Below, piece after piece: positions 1 to 8,435 of a DNA stretch of 62,217 nucleotides (position 1 is the stretch's first letter; each line of letters starts with the position of its first letter). The notes beneath the pieces are model-generated. The model searched no databases and had not been told where the DNA came from. It was given only the letters and a program-made list of their open reading frames with translations. Origin of the DNA: Candidatus Helicobacter avicola (GTDB lineage: Bacteria > Campylobacterota > Campylobacteria > Campylobacterales > Helicobacteraceae); the NCBI GenBank assembly GCA_019112865.1, contig DXIN01000018.1, positions 1 to 62,217 on the forward strand. Reading direction: 5' to 3'. A program made the position numbers and the translations under genes.

Positions 1-1158
1 GATAAAAATATTTCTATTAAATGCGTAAAATCAAGCGATATAGTGGAAGCAGTTATTACTCCAAAATCCTCTATCAATGCAAAACTTAAAAGCATAGCTG
101 ATAACTTTTTCGAAAAAAGCGAAGGTGGAAATCGGGCACTCATTATGGAGGTATATGCGAAAGATATAGTTCGTATTGTAAGCAAAAATGAATCTTTGCG
201 AGAAAATACACAAGCAGCCTATAAGGAAATTCGTAATACAGAGATTGAAGAAAATGCCTTTAACGATAATGTAAGAATCTACTTACATCAAAGAAGCACT
301 GTGAATAAATCAATCAAAGAGACAGCCAAAGATGAAATAGAATCGACAAATTTCTTTCTATATAACAATGGCATCACAATTACTTGCGACAAAATTGATT
401 ATCAAGGCAAAAAAGATGTAAGTATTTCGCTTGAAAATATTCAAGTGGTTAATGGCGGACAAACTATTCATGCCATCAAAGAAGCACTTGATGAAAGTGA
501 AAATGTTGAAAATGTCTCTGTTTTATGTAAAGTTTATCAAACTAGCAATAAAGACTTAAAAGCAAAAATTTCAGAATATACAAATAACCAGAATCCGGTT
601 AAAAGTAGGGATATACGTTCTATCGATCCAATACAAATCAAACTTGAAAAAGAGTTTGAAGCTTTAGGTTATTTCTATGAAAGAAAGAAAAATCAATATA
701 AAGACCAACCCAAGGACAAAAGATTAGATAGCGAAAAAATAGGGCAAATTTTATTTGCATACAACGGAGAACCAGCCAAAGCAAAAAATAATAAAAGTTT
801 AATATTTTCTTCGGAATATGAAAATATTTTTAATGACAAAGTTAATGCACAAGATATTTTAGAAAAATACGAACTTTATCTATTTGTTGAGAAGAAAAAG
901 AAAGAAAAAGAGAAAGAATATCCATTTTTAGTATATGCGACTTATTATATTTTATATTTCTATGCTTTACTTAAAGAAAAAAATGCGAAAAATACCAGCC
1001 AAGAAATTCTTTACGCAAAATGTCTTGAGGCAGTGGAATATATTGTTAAACAAGAAAAAGAAGCACAGGGTGAAAAATTTTTGGACAGCTTGTTATTTAA
1101 GGGAAATACTCCCAAAAACTATATTGAAAAAATTTATGAATTATGGAGAAATTCATAA
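1..1158 (+). CDS. AIPR-family (abortive infection phage resistance) protein, 5' end cut by window
   Basis: The frame is open from base 1 with no stop, so the GTG at 43 is probably internal and the gene begins outside the window. Seen: the family-typical blocks NVRIYLHQRSTVN, then FFLYNNGITI, then IQVVNGGQTIHA, followed by a lysine-rich C-terminal half and a stop at 1156. These blocks are the conserved core of the AIPR family, known from abortive phage-resistance loci and often found beside restriction-modification genes. The molecular activity is not settled for most members, so antiphage defence is an inference from family and from the restriction-enzyme remnant 1.3 kb downstream. The gene is AT-rich, like the next 4 kb and unlike the glycan operon that follows, which fits an acquired block. 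It could instead have another nucleic-acid role. I am fairly sure of the family. Confidence 0.75.
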   Translation, partial: DKNISIKCVKSSDIVEAVITPKSSINAKLKSIADNFFEKSEGGNRALIMEVYAKDIVRIVSKNESLRENTQAAYKEIRNTEIEENAFNDNVRIYLHQRSTVNKSIKETAKDEIESTNFFLYNNGITITCDKIDYQGKKDVSISLENIQVVNGGQTIHAIKEALDESENVENVSVLCKVYQTSNKDLKAKISEYTNNQNPVKSRDIRSIDPIQIKLEKEFEALGYFYERKKNQYKDQPKDKRLDSEKIGQILFAYNGEPAKAKNNKSLIFSSEYENIFNDKVNAQDILEKYELYLFVEKKKKEKEKEYPFLVYATYYILYFYALLKEKNAKNTSQEILYAKCLEAVEYIVKQEKEAQGEKFLDSLLFKGNTPKNYIEKIYELWRNS

Positions 1159-1202
1159 AAATCCCACCTCCTTTTTCTCCTTTCCCTTTGAAAATGTGTT
1201 AT

Positions 1203-1250
1203 AAATGATAATCAATATTAATATTAGTCTAAGACTATTCAGACTATAAT
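1203..1250 (+). promoter_or_regulatory. Promoter with Fur-box-like operator for the feo locus
   Basis: Upstream of the feo remnant the sequence TGATAATCAATATTAATATT starts at 1206 and resembles the alternating GATAAT pattern of Fur boxes. It is followed by an AGTCT-A-AGACT palindrome and a perfect TATAAT at 1245-1250, 14 bases before the ATG. Iron-responsive control by Fur is an inference supported by the FeoA/FeoB identity of the downstream fragments. The promoter survives although the gene it serves is broken. Confidence 0.55.
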
Positions 1251-1263
1251 TTAAAGGCATGCT

Positions 1264-2435
1264 ATGACAATTGAGGGTTTAAAAGATGGCGAAAGTGCCG
1301 TTATTACAGGTTTAGATGTCGATGCACAACTAAAGGATAGATTCTTTAGTTTTGGCATTTCCAAATCCAAAAAAATGGATAAAAAAATCATCAAAATTGC
1401 TCTTGTAGGACAGCCCAATGTCGGTAAAAGTCTGCTAATAAACGCCCTATGCCATTCCAATATGAAAGTGGGAAATTTCACAGGTGTCACCATAGAAAAA
1501 GCCCAAGCAAAAACCACCCACAAAGACTATGAACTCCAAATCATCGATTTGCCCGGGACTTACTCGCTTTATGGCTATTCTGAAGAAGAGAGAATCGCTA
1601 AAGACTTCATTGATAATGGAGATTATGATTTGATTGTTAATGTTGTAGATTCTACCAATCTTGAACGCAATTTACTACTTACCACACAGCTTTTGGAGAT
1701 TCAAAAAAAGATGATTCTAGCCCTCAATATGAGTGATGAAGCTGCCAAAGAAGGGGTGCAAATCAACGACAAAGAACTCGGAAATCTCCTAGGAATCCCT
1801 TGTCTTAAAATCTCTGCTAGAACAAAAGAGAATCTAAATTCGCTACTGGATTTGATTCTCCAAACTCACACCCACAGCACAACACCCAACAAACGCATTT
1901 ATAGCAATGAAATTGAAGTAGAGATTCTAAAACTTGAAGAATTTTTAAATGCCAAAAAAGACAAAAATATAGAATCGCTTGCCCTCACGAATCGGCAAAT
2001 TGCGATTCTACTCCTCAAGCAAGATGAAAATCTTTTTAAATTCCTGCATGAAAAGCCCATTTGGATGGAGATTTCCCCACTTTTGCAAGAATCGCTTAAT
2101 AATCTCTACATCATCTATGACACAAAGTCAAGCAAGGATATTTTAGCGAGGATTTAAATGCCTTTGTCAGCGGCTTAGTCACTGAAACCCTCAAATACGA
2201 GGACAAAAGCCAACCTAACTACACAAAAAGAATCGACAAAATCCTCATTAACAAATACGCTGGAATCCCCATTTTCTTAATCCTTATGTGGCTACTTTTC
2301 CAGCTCACCTTCACACTAGGTGCGATTCCTATGGACTACATCGAAGCATTTTTTGCTTCCATTGGCGATAGCATTAAAGAAAATATTTCCAATGAACTCA
2401 TCGCCTCACTACTTGCTGATGGAATCATTGCTTTA
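1264..2435 (+). pseudogene. feoB: feoA-feoB ferrous iron transporter remnant, frameshifted and truncated
   Basis: FeoB imports Fe2+ through the inner membrane using a cytosolic G-protein domain and a membrane channel. Here residues 1-37 look like the start of FeoA (a small activator domain; FFSFGIS matches the FeoA core). They run directly into the usual FeoB start and its G domain: G1 GQPNVGKS at 49-56, G3 DLPGTYSL at 95-102, NMSD (G4) at 155-158. The frame then stops at 2157. The missing continuation, beginning SEDLNAFVSGLVTETLK and reaching the first membrane segment (GIPIFLILMWLLFQL), lies in another frame. One extra T in the TTTT run at 2141-2144 would restore it as DIFSED. Similarity to FeoB ends at about 2435, after the DGIIAL segment, so nearly all membrane segments are gone. 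Not a functional iron channel. The T change alone could be a sequencing error; the loss of the membrane domain cannot. Confidence 0.85.
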
Positions 2436-2573
2436 GTTGAGCAGGTTTTAGAATCTAAGGCAAAGGATTCTAATGCCGACACGAGTGAGTTAGAATCCAA
2501 AATTGATTCTTTAGTGTATAGATTGTATAATTTGACAGATGAGGAAATACAAATTATAGAAAAGAATAATTAG
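2436..2573 (+). pseudogene. C-terminal remnant of a restriction-modification enzyme fused to feoB
   Basis: The small ORF 2286-2573 changes identity near residue 50. Before it the sequence is FeoB; after it come QVLESKAKDSNADTSELE and a tail containing SLVYRLYNLTDEEIQIIE. That tail is the classic C-terminus of Eco57I/type IIG-like adenine methyltransferase-nuclease enzymes (an ESKID..VY.LY.LT..E..I.E pattern). The join is in frame. Only about 45 residues remain, with no catalytic motif. The simplest reading is that a restriction-modification gene once inserted in or next to feoB and was later deleted, leaving its tail. This agrees with the AIPR defence gene upstream. Identification rests on a recognisable but short motif. 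Confidence 0.7.
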
Positions 2574-2574
2574 T

Positions 2575-3042
2575 ATGGAGCATAATAACAATCAAATAGA
2601 GAATAACCAAAACAACGAACGCCAAAGAGCCTACGAACAATATGTTAAAGAGGTAAATGATAGAATAAAATCCAATCAAGAATCACAAGATAAAATGATT
2701 TTGACAATATCTGTTGGACTCTTTGGTATTTTGTCATTCTTTTTAGAAAAAATGCCAGCCACTTGTATTGCAAATTGCATGATTGTTTTTTTGCTCATTT
2801 TTAATACCTCAACACTCATCTCAACACTTTTGTCATTTTACTTTTGCCATAAAGGAAATAAAGCAGATATAGAATATGCAGAAAAATATTATTTAGAATC
2901 TAAAGAAGAATATTTTGATAAACAAAATTGCTGGACAAAATCAGGAGAAAAATGCAACTCTATCTCTTTAGTATTTTTTATTGTAACACTTATCTTTTAC
3001 GCTATAATCATGGGATATTATTTTGTAAATAAACCCAATTAA
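2575..3042 (+). CDS. Small membrane protein of unknown function
   Basis: 155 residues; the ATG overlaps nothing but starts one base after the upstream stop. Residues 1-40 are charged and Asn/Gln-rich. Two membrane segments are visible at about 43-57 (ILTISVGLFGILSFF) and 68-87 (MIVFLLIFNTSTLISTLLSF), then a charged stretch and a third at about 130-150 (SLVFFIVTLIFYAIIMGYYF). The layout of a polar N-terminus with hydrophobic hairpin resembles small effector membrane proteins in bacterial conflict loci, but I recognise no family and assign no role. It sits in the accessory block between the restriction remnant and the pentapeptide gene, spaced 11 bases from the next small ORF. Confidence 0.6.
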   Translation: MEHNNNQIENNQNNERQRAYEQYVKEVNDRIKSNQESQDKMILTISVGLFGILSFFLEKMPATCIANCMIVFLLIFNTSTLISTLLSFYFCHKGNKADIEYAEKYYLESKEEYFDKQNCWTKSGEKCNSISLVFFIVTLIFYAIIMGYYFVNKPN

Positions 3043-3053
3043 GAAGGAATAAA

Positions 3054-3275
3054 ATGAACCCCTTAAATAAAAACAGTAATGTGGAAACTACAAACATAAC
3101 GGTATCACAAGAAGGATACACAAGTCCTTGTATGAAAAAAATAGTCAGTCTCGATTCAGAATCAACAAAAAAACAATCACCAAAACTAAGCCAACCACAG
3201 AATGAGGTTAAGCCTAAAACGAATGAAACTAAAGAACTTGAAGTTAAAAACTTAAATAATACTAATAATACTTGA
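3054..3275 (+). CDS. Small hydrophilic protein of unknown function
   Basis: 73 residues starting 11 bases after the membrane protein above, preceded by AAGAAGGAATAAA, which supplies a plausible ribosome-binding site. The sequence is low-complexity: rich in Asn, Thr, Lys, Gln and Pro, with no hydrophobic core, so probably disordered. Its tight spacing suggests co-expression with the membrane protein. No family recognised; it may be a remnant. Confidence 0.4.
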   Translation: MNPLNKNSNVETTNITVSQEGYTSPCMKKIVSLDSESTKKQSPKLSQPQNEVKPKTNETKELEVKNLNNTNNT

Positions 3276-3493
3276 GTTTGGATATTTAATGAAGCTTATT
3301 TTTTTATTAATGTAGTGTCTAAATTGCTACAAATCTAGAGTGCATATTTCCACAATAATAGCCTTACTAACACAAACGATTCAGAATCTCAAATGTATCG
3401 TCTACAACCTCACAGAATCCAAAATAATGCTATAATAGAGCTAGTTTTATACAAACATAACATCATAAATATCAATAGGATAAGGAAATAACT
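3276..3493. other. Intergenic stretch with a promoter only
   Basis: This AT-rich gap contains no convincing ORF. The only clear signal is the TATAAT at 3431-3436 that serves the next gene. I see no repeat element here apart from AGAATCT words. Confidence 0.5.
3431..3436 (+). promoter_or_regulatory. Promoter -10 box for the pentapeptide gene
   Basis: A perfect TATAAT preceded by GC (GCTATAATAGAG) lies 58 bases before the proposed TTG start, giving a leader of about 50 bases. Confidence 0.6.
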
Positions 3494-5485
3494 TTGCCAA
3501 ATTTTACAGACACTGCTAAAGGATTTTTTGCCAATAGAGACAAGGCGCAAGAGGAGATTTGTAGCGTGCTTTTTCCTTTGTTTCCTGCTTCTAGTGAGAA
3601 TCTAGCCCAGATACGACCCCGCATACACAATAGAAAATTTCTACGAAACGAGCAAATACCGCCAATCCTAGAGTTTGACATTATCCCCAATCGCCCCCTT
3701 GCACTCAATCTCTTAAGGCTATGGCGACTTGCCAAATACCATCTCTACTTTACCAATATACAAAATATTGCTATCAACACAATGCATTTGGATTTTGGTA
3801 ATGACATACAAGATGAGAGATATGAGCGTAAAACTCTTGGCAAATTTACCTTTAGGGGCTGCACCTTTAAAGAAATATACACTATGGGGTTATGCGATTT
3901 TGAGGAATTACATTTTTATAACTGCGTTTTTAATGGCAAAGTGGATTTCCGAGACTGCCATTTCCAAAAGCTAGAATTTCAAAACTGCGTGTTTGAATCT
4001 AGCATTACTTTTGATAGGGCGACCTTTGAAAACAAGGCTTTTTTCACACACTCTACTTTTAAAGATAGCACAAGTTTTCGCCACTCTCAATGCACACAAG
4101 GAGTGAATTTTAGTGAATCTACCTTTATGCAAAAAACAGATTTTAGCCAGACAAGATTCCAAGATTTTGCTAATTTCACGCATACTATTTTCAACGACTA
4201 CGCTGACTTTAGCCAATGCGAGTTTGAAAAAACTGCTAGTTTTTATGGAGCTATTTTCAAAAAAGCTCCTAATTTTTCACAAGTGCAATTTAAAGGGAGC
4301 TTGAATGCTGTGAATATGAAGTTAGACTTTGGCTTTGAAAATCTAAAAGAAATTATTAGTAGCGAGTTTAAAAAACACAACGATATCCTAGAAAGCCCAA
4401 AACAAAGCTTTTTGCATACAATCAAACAATGGATTAGCCCTAAAGGCAGAGAAAACACCAAGCAAAAGAGTGATATAGCACCCACGATTGCAAAACCTCT
4501 AGCCAACTTTGCCAACGACTTTCGCGACTCCTTCCGTGTCTTTAAAAATGCTTTGATAAAGGATAATAATATCCTTGATGCTTCCAACTTTCATAAACTA
4601 GAGCTTTACTGCAAGGAAATCGAGCTAGGAGAGAGTATCCACATAGGAGGTATCAGAGCAAAAAATGAAGAAGATGTGAGAAAAAACACAAAACCTTTTA
4701 AAGAATCTATAGATTGGTTTCTCTTGAAATTTTATAGAAAGCTAAGCGAGCATCACACGGATTTCTTGAGGGTTTTTAACAATCTTATATTGCTGATTGC
4801 TTTGTATGCTGGATTTTTCTATATTGGAAACTTTAAGACTAATGACTCTGTCAAAACCTCTCATATATCGCAACAATTATCGCAAAATATAGAATGCCTT
4901 AAAGATTCCATAAGAGAATCGCCTTTTATCCAAGAACATAGCTTATCCTTACAACTAGTGCTTATAATCCTTACAATATTGATTATGGCATTTGCAATAA
5001 AATACTCAATTTTTATATTTAAAGTTTCCACCAAACATACAAAACATCAACAAATTACTTTTAAGACTATTTTTAAAGGCATAAGGAAAGACTCTCTGCA
5101 CCTTGTCAAAATATTGTGTATTGTTGTAGTGTTATTGTGTATAATTGCTCTCATTGTGTATAGATTTGAGGTAAATAATTTTTTATCTCTTTTTATTAAT
5201 ATTTTCGGATTCTGCTTATTTATCGTCTTGTATTTATGGTTAGTCTTTTTAGATTCTATCTTTTTGCGATATATTGTTGTGATTGTAGCCTATATCATAA
5301 CTTATGTTATTTTAGGCAATAATATTGCTATTTTAAACCCTCTCATAGGAAAACTTATAGATAATACAATACAAATAGACGACTCCGCATTTAAAATCCT
5401 AACTTTTGCCTACACTATCCTTATGTTCTTAGTGCTTTTCTCTCTCCAAAAAACCGCACGTAAAAATTCCATCGTGCCAAGCTAG
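3494..5485 (+). CDS. Pentapeptide-repeat protein with C-terminal membrane domain
   Basis: 663 residues from a TTG at 3494. The start is supported by AAGGAAAT seven bases upstream. Residues about 110-270 repeat F..C.F / F..A.F / F..S.F units every five residues, the pentapeptide-repeat pattern that folds into a right-handed four-sided helix; here the central position is often Phe and the layers carry Cys, Ala or Ser. After a linker (about 290-420) come hydrophobic segments near residues 430-450, 490-512, 545-565, 575-597, 600-615 and 640-655, so the C-terminus is an inner-membrane domain with roughly six helices. Similar long pentapeptide-plus-membrane proteins occur in epsilonproteobacteria, without known function as far as I recall. 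The gene stands alone, convergent with hddC (four bases between stops). Confidence 0.8.
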   Translation: MPNFTDTAKGFFANRDKAQEEICSVLFPLFPASSENLAQIRPRIHNRKFLRNEQIPPILEFDIIPNRPLALNLLRLWRLAKYHLYFTNIQNIAINTMHLDFGNDIQDERYERKTLGKFTFRGCTFKEIYTMGLCDFEELHFYNCVFNGKVDFRDCHFQKLEFQNCVFESSITFDRATFENKAFFTHSTFKDSTSFRHSQCTQGVNFSESTFMQKTDFSQTRFQDFANFTHTIFNDYADFSQCEFEKTASFYGAIFKKAPNFSQVQFKGSLNAVNMKLDFGFENLKEIISSEFKKHNDILESPKQSFLHTIKQWISPKGRENTKQKSDIAPTIAKPLANFANDFRDSFRVFKNALIKDNNILDASNFHKLELYCKEIELGESIHIGGIRAKNEEDVRKNTKPFKESIDWFLLKFYRKLSEHHTDFLRVFNNLILLIALYAGFFYIGNFKTNDSVKTSHISQQLSQNIECLKDSIRESPFIQEHSLSLQLVLIILTILIMAFAIKYSIFIFKVSTKHTKHQQITFKTIFKGIRKDSLHLVKILCIVVVLLCIIALIVYRFEVNNFLSLFINIFGFCLFIVLYLWLVFLDSIFLRYIVVIVAYIITYVILGNNIAILNPLIGKLIDNTIQIDDSAFKILTFAYTILMFLVLFSLQKTARKNSIVPS

Positions 5486-5489
5486 ATTG

Positions 5490-6212
5490 CTAACTTTCCT
5501 TTTTAGAATCTACTCCCAATTCACCAAGATAGTTTTGAGCCTTGAGATAGTCTTGCGGGATACCGATGTCGATAAATCTCGCCTCATACACTTCCCCACT
5601 TGCGTGAATCTCCCTATAGTGTTGCGCGATAAAAGCCTCAAAGCTAAATGTTTCTAGCAGGCAAAACCCCTTAAAAATATCTCGCGACACCTTATACACC
5701 CCAGCATTGATGAGGGAGTGCGCAGAGTTAGAATCTGTGCTAAAGCGCGTGATAAAGCCCTCTGAATCTAGCTCTATACTCCCATAGCGCGTGTTTTTCA
5801 TCGGAGTTAGGGCAAGTTTTAGTCGTGAGGGCGCGTGAGGTTTTGCCATAAAATCCCAAAAGTTTATTTCAAAAAATGTATCACCATTGAGCAGTAGCAC
5901 ATAGGGGGTTTGGGCAAGTTTTAGAGCTTGGAAAACCGCTCCACCTGTGCCTAGAGGGTTTTGCTCCCTCGCATAGAGAATCTCAACTCCCAAAAACCGC
6001 TCCCCAAAATATCGCATAATCACCTCTTGCTTATATCCCACTGACAAAATCACGCGCTTAAATCCCTCGCGTGCGCATTTGCTAAGGAGTATTTGCAAAA
6101 ATGGTGTATCTCTTATGGGTGCCATAGGCTTTGGAATCTCCTCGCCGATATGGCTTCGTAGCCTCGTGCCTAACCCTCCGGCAAGGATTATGACATCTGG
6201 TGTGTTATCCAT
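5490..6212 (-). CDS. hddC: D-glycero-D-manno-heptose 1-phosphate guanylyl-/nucleotidyltransferase (HddC-like)
   Basis: 240 residues. The N-terminus has the nucleotidyltransferase signature LAGGLGTRLR followed by PKPMAPI, and the metal-binding LLNGDTFFEINF follows near residue 105. The enzyme transfers NMP to heptose-1-phosphate, giving the activated heptose used by glycosyltransferases for LPS or capsule. HddC makes GDP-D-glycero-alpha-D-manno-heptose, and the neighbouring GHMP kinase (HddA) is its usual partner, which is why I prefer this over other sugar nucleotidyltransferases. Last gene of the minus-strand glycan operon; its start overlaps the end of hddA by 8 bases. Isomerase and phosphatase partners (gmhA, gmhB) are not in the window. 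Confidence 0.8.
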   Translation of the reverse strand: MDNTPDVIILAGGLGTRLRSHIGEEIPKPMAPIRDTPFLQILLSKCAREGFKRVILSVGYKQEVIMRYFGERFLGVEILYAREQNPLGTGGAVFQALKLAQTPYVLLLNGDTFFEINFWDFMAKPHAPSRLKLALTPMKNTRYGSIELDSEGFITRFSTDSNSAHSLINAGVYKVSRDIFKGFCLLETFSFEAFIAQHYREIHASGEVYEARFIDIGIPQDYLKAQNYLGELGVDSKKES

Positions 6213-7242
6213 AGAGTTTCCACCCTAGCACGCCGTCTTTGACAAAGCTAAAAGGCACGCAATATCCCTCAAGTGCATTGAGGGCATTGATGAGAGACTT
6301 TCTGTATTGAGGCTCTACCATAAAAAACATAAATCCCCCACCACCAGCACCGCTTACTTTGCCACTATATGCGCCATTTTGAAGTGCTATGTTATAGATT
6401 GTGTCGATGTGTGTGTTGCTGATGTTGTGTGCGACTTTTTTCTTGTTTTCCCACGATTTGCCCAGCACTTTGGCAAACTCTCCTAGCTCACCTTTTAGCA
6501 GGTGTTCTTTCATCGTGATAGAATCTTGCTTGACTTTGTGCATCGCTTCGAGGCTTTTTTGTCGGTGCAAGATGTTTATTTTCTCCTCTTCGATAAGGCT
6601 TGCATTGCGCGTGATATTAGTAAAATACAGCACCATAGACTCTTCAAGTTCGTTGATGATAAATCGCTTGATACGCAAGGGATTGACGATGACTTTTTTA
6701 TCCTCGTAAAACTCCATAAAGTTAAATCCACCAAAAGTCGCAGCGTATTGGTCCTGTGCGCCACCGACTATACCCACATCTTCGCGCTCTATCTCATAGG
6801 CAAGCCTAGCTATGTCGTATTCTCCCAATGGGAGATTGAGCCATTCACAAAATGCCTTGAGTATCGCTACCACAAGCGTAGAGCTCCCGCCAAGTCCGCT
6901 ACCGCTAGGCACATCAGAGTAGGTATAGAGACTAAAGCTAAGTGCTGGCAGGGCAAACATCGTGCAAAGCTTGTTGTAAATTTGCTTATATAGGGCAAAT
7001 GTATCGACTCCTTCCCGCAGAGCCTCTAGGTGTGTTGATGAGGGGAGCAAAAGGCTTTGTTTGGTGTCAGAGATTTCAAAGTAGATGTGTGAATCTGTGC
7101 GCTCTAATATTGTGCAATGCACATACAAAGAGATTGTGCTATTGAGCACCAATCCTCCATATCTCGCGCTGTATGCTTCTATGTCTGTGCCACCACCACA
7201 TAGTCCTAGTCGTAATGGGGCTTTGGAGCGAATCTTTAGCAT
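6205..7242 (-). CDS. hddA: D-glycero-D-manno-heptose 7-phosphate kinase, GHMP family (HddA-like)
   Basis: 345 residues from the ATG at 7242; a longer frame exists upstream but runs back into the preceding gene, and MLKIRSKAPLRLGLCGGGTD is the normal family start. Seen: the substrate-side motif LRLGLCGGGTD, the GHMP ATP loop PSGSGLGGSSTLVVAIL near residue 105, and the late glycine-rich KVSGAGGGGFMFF near residue 300. It phosphorylates heptose-7-phosphate at C1 in the cytosol, feeding HddC. The start overlaps the end of the upstream glycosyltransferase by 7 bases, so the two are translationally coupled. Confidence 0.85.
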   Translation of the reverse strand: MLKIRSKAPLRLGLCGGGTDIEAYSARYGGLVLNSTISLYVHCTILERTDSHIYFEISDTKQSLLLPSSTHLEALREGVDTFALYKQIYNKLCTMFALPALSFSLYTYSDVPSGSGLGGSSTLVVAILKAFCEWLNLPLGEYDIARLAYEIEREDVGIVGGAQDQYAATFGGFNFMEFYEDKKVIVNPLRIKRFIINELEESMVLYFTNITRNASLIEEEKINILHRQKSLEAMHKVKQDSITMKEHLLKGELGEFAKVLGKSWENKKKVAHNISNTHIDTIYNIALQNGAYSGKVSGAGGGGFMFFMVEPQYRKSLINALNALEGYCVPFSFVKDGVLGWKLYG

Positions 7243-8435
7243 AATGTGTCCTTGTGGGTTGTTGGATTTGTGTGCTTCAATGCCTCTAGCAATACCGATC
7301 CATAGGCTTCCCAAGTGTAGTGGGCGCGCACAAGTGCCTTGGCATTGGCTTTTAGGGATTGATAGCTTTGTGGGTTGCGTGCTATATCGTGTATGTAGTA
7401 GGCGAACTCCTGTGCAGTGTGGGCGATGAGCAAATGTGTATCGTGCCTAGCTTCTCTAATAGGATTTGCTCCAAGGGGATTGGTAAGCACGATTTGCCCT
7501 AGTGCCATAGATTCTAGGATTTTGTTTTGTATGCCTGCACCGCTTTGCATAGGAGCGATGACACACAGGCACGAGCATAGAATCTCATAGGGATTTTCCA
7601 CATAGCCTAAGATGTGTATGCGTGTGCTTTGGAGCTTTGTGAGCTCTCTAGTAGGATTTGCTCCAAGCACCATAAGCTCTATACGCTCATCAAGCAGGGG
7701 CATTACATTTTTGGCAAACCACTGCACTGCTTCGATATTGGGGCGATAGTCCATTTTGCCAAAAAAGCATATCGTGTGGTTGTAGCGCGTGGTATCGTAT
7801 GTCATAGTAAAAAGCGCGGGATTTACTCCGTGTGGTGCGAGTAGAGCATTGCCGATGTGAGCATACATTTGCTGCTCTTTGTGATTAAAAAAGAGACTTG
7901 CCCCAAACTCCTGCACGCATTGAGATTCAAAACATTGCAGTCGCCTATACTCGATTTTGTATATTGCCTTCCATATGAGAGAGTGGGAGTTTGTGATAGC
8001 GTTTTGGTAATGATGTGCTAGTGAATCTGCCATATTGATGATTTTTGTCTGTATAGGCAGGGATTTGGCGTATTTGGCAGTGCGTATGAGGGCGCATAGG
8101 AGTTTTTGAATCTTGTGCGTGTGTGTAAGGGTGTGTAGATAGTGCTGCACATCGTGAAAATAATAATACCCCACTTGCAGAGGTTCTTTGCCAAAAAGCG
8201 CGAGAAGGCTTTGAAATGCCGAGCGGTATTTGGATTTGTGGAATACCTTGCAGACTTTGCAAAATGGCGTGATAGAATCTAGGGCTTGTTTCTCTAGCGG
8301 TGTGTGCGTAATCGCCACGAAATACACATCGTAGTGCTGTGAGAGGAATTGTAAAATATTGTAGCTTGTGATCCTATCTCCACCCACAAGCGGATAAGGG
8401 AAGCGCGAGACGATAAAAAGAATCTTCTCTCTCAT
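7236..8435 (-). CDS. GT4-type glycosyltransferase
   Basis: About 399 residues from ATG 8435, where MREKILFIVSRFPYPLVGGD is the natural start; the 20 residues upstream in frame overlap the preceding gene and are not needed. Seen: an N-terminal GT-B glycine motif (PLVGGDR), the HKSKYR region, and the donor-domain sequence MDYRPNIEAVQWFAKNVMP followed by PMQSGAGIQNKILESMALG, which holds the GT4 E-x7-type acidic site. The donor and acceptor cannot be read from sequence; clustering with hddA/hddC suggests surface-glycan assembly at the inner face of the cytoplasmic membrane. Its ATG overlaps the stop (ATGA) of the preceding reading frame only when the poly-G tract at 8539-8548 has 10 G. Confidence 0.8.
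   Translation of the reverse strand: MREKILFIVSRFPYPLVGGDRITSYNILQFLSQHYDVYFVAITHTPLEKQALDSITPFCKVCKVFHKSKYRSAFQSLLALFGKEPLQVGYYYFHDVQHYLHTLTHTHKIQKLLCALIRTAKYAKSLPIQTKIINMADSLAHHYQNAITNSHSLIWKAIYKIEYRRLQCFESQCVQEFGASLFFNHKEQQMYAHIGNALLAPHGVNPALFTMTYDTTRYNHTICFFGKMDYRPNIEAVQWFAKNVMPLLDERIELMVLGANPTRELTKLQSTRIHILGYVENPYEILCSCLCVIAPMQSGAGIQNKILESMALGQIVLTNPLGANPIREARHDTHLLIAHTAQEFAYYIHDIARNPQSYQSLKANAKALVRAHYTWEAYGSVLLEALKHTNPTTHKDTLC

Noticed and set aside
2141-2144. feoB frameshift as proof of pseudogene
   Set aside because: A single T in a T-run could be an error or slippage; the pseudogene call rests instead on loss of the membrane domain and the FeoA fusion.
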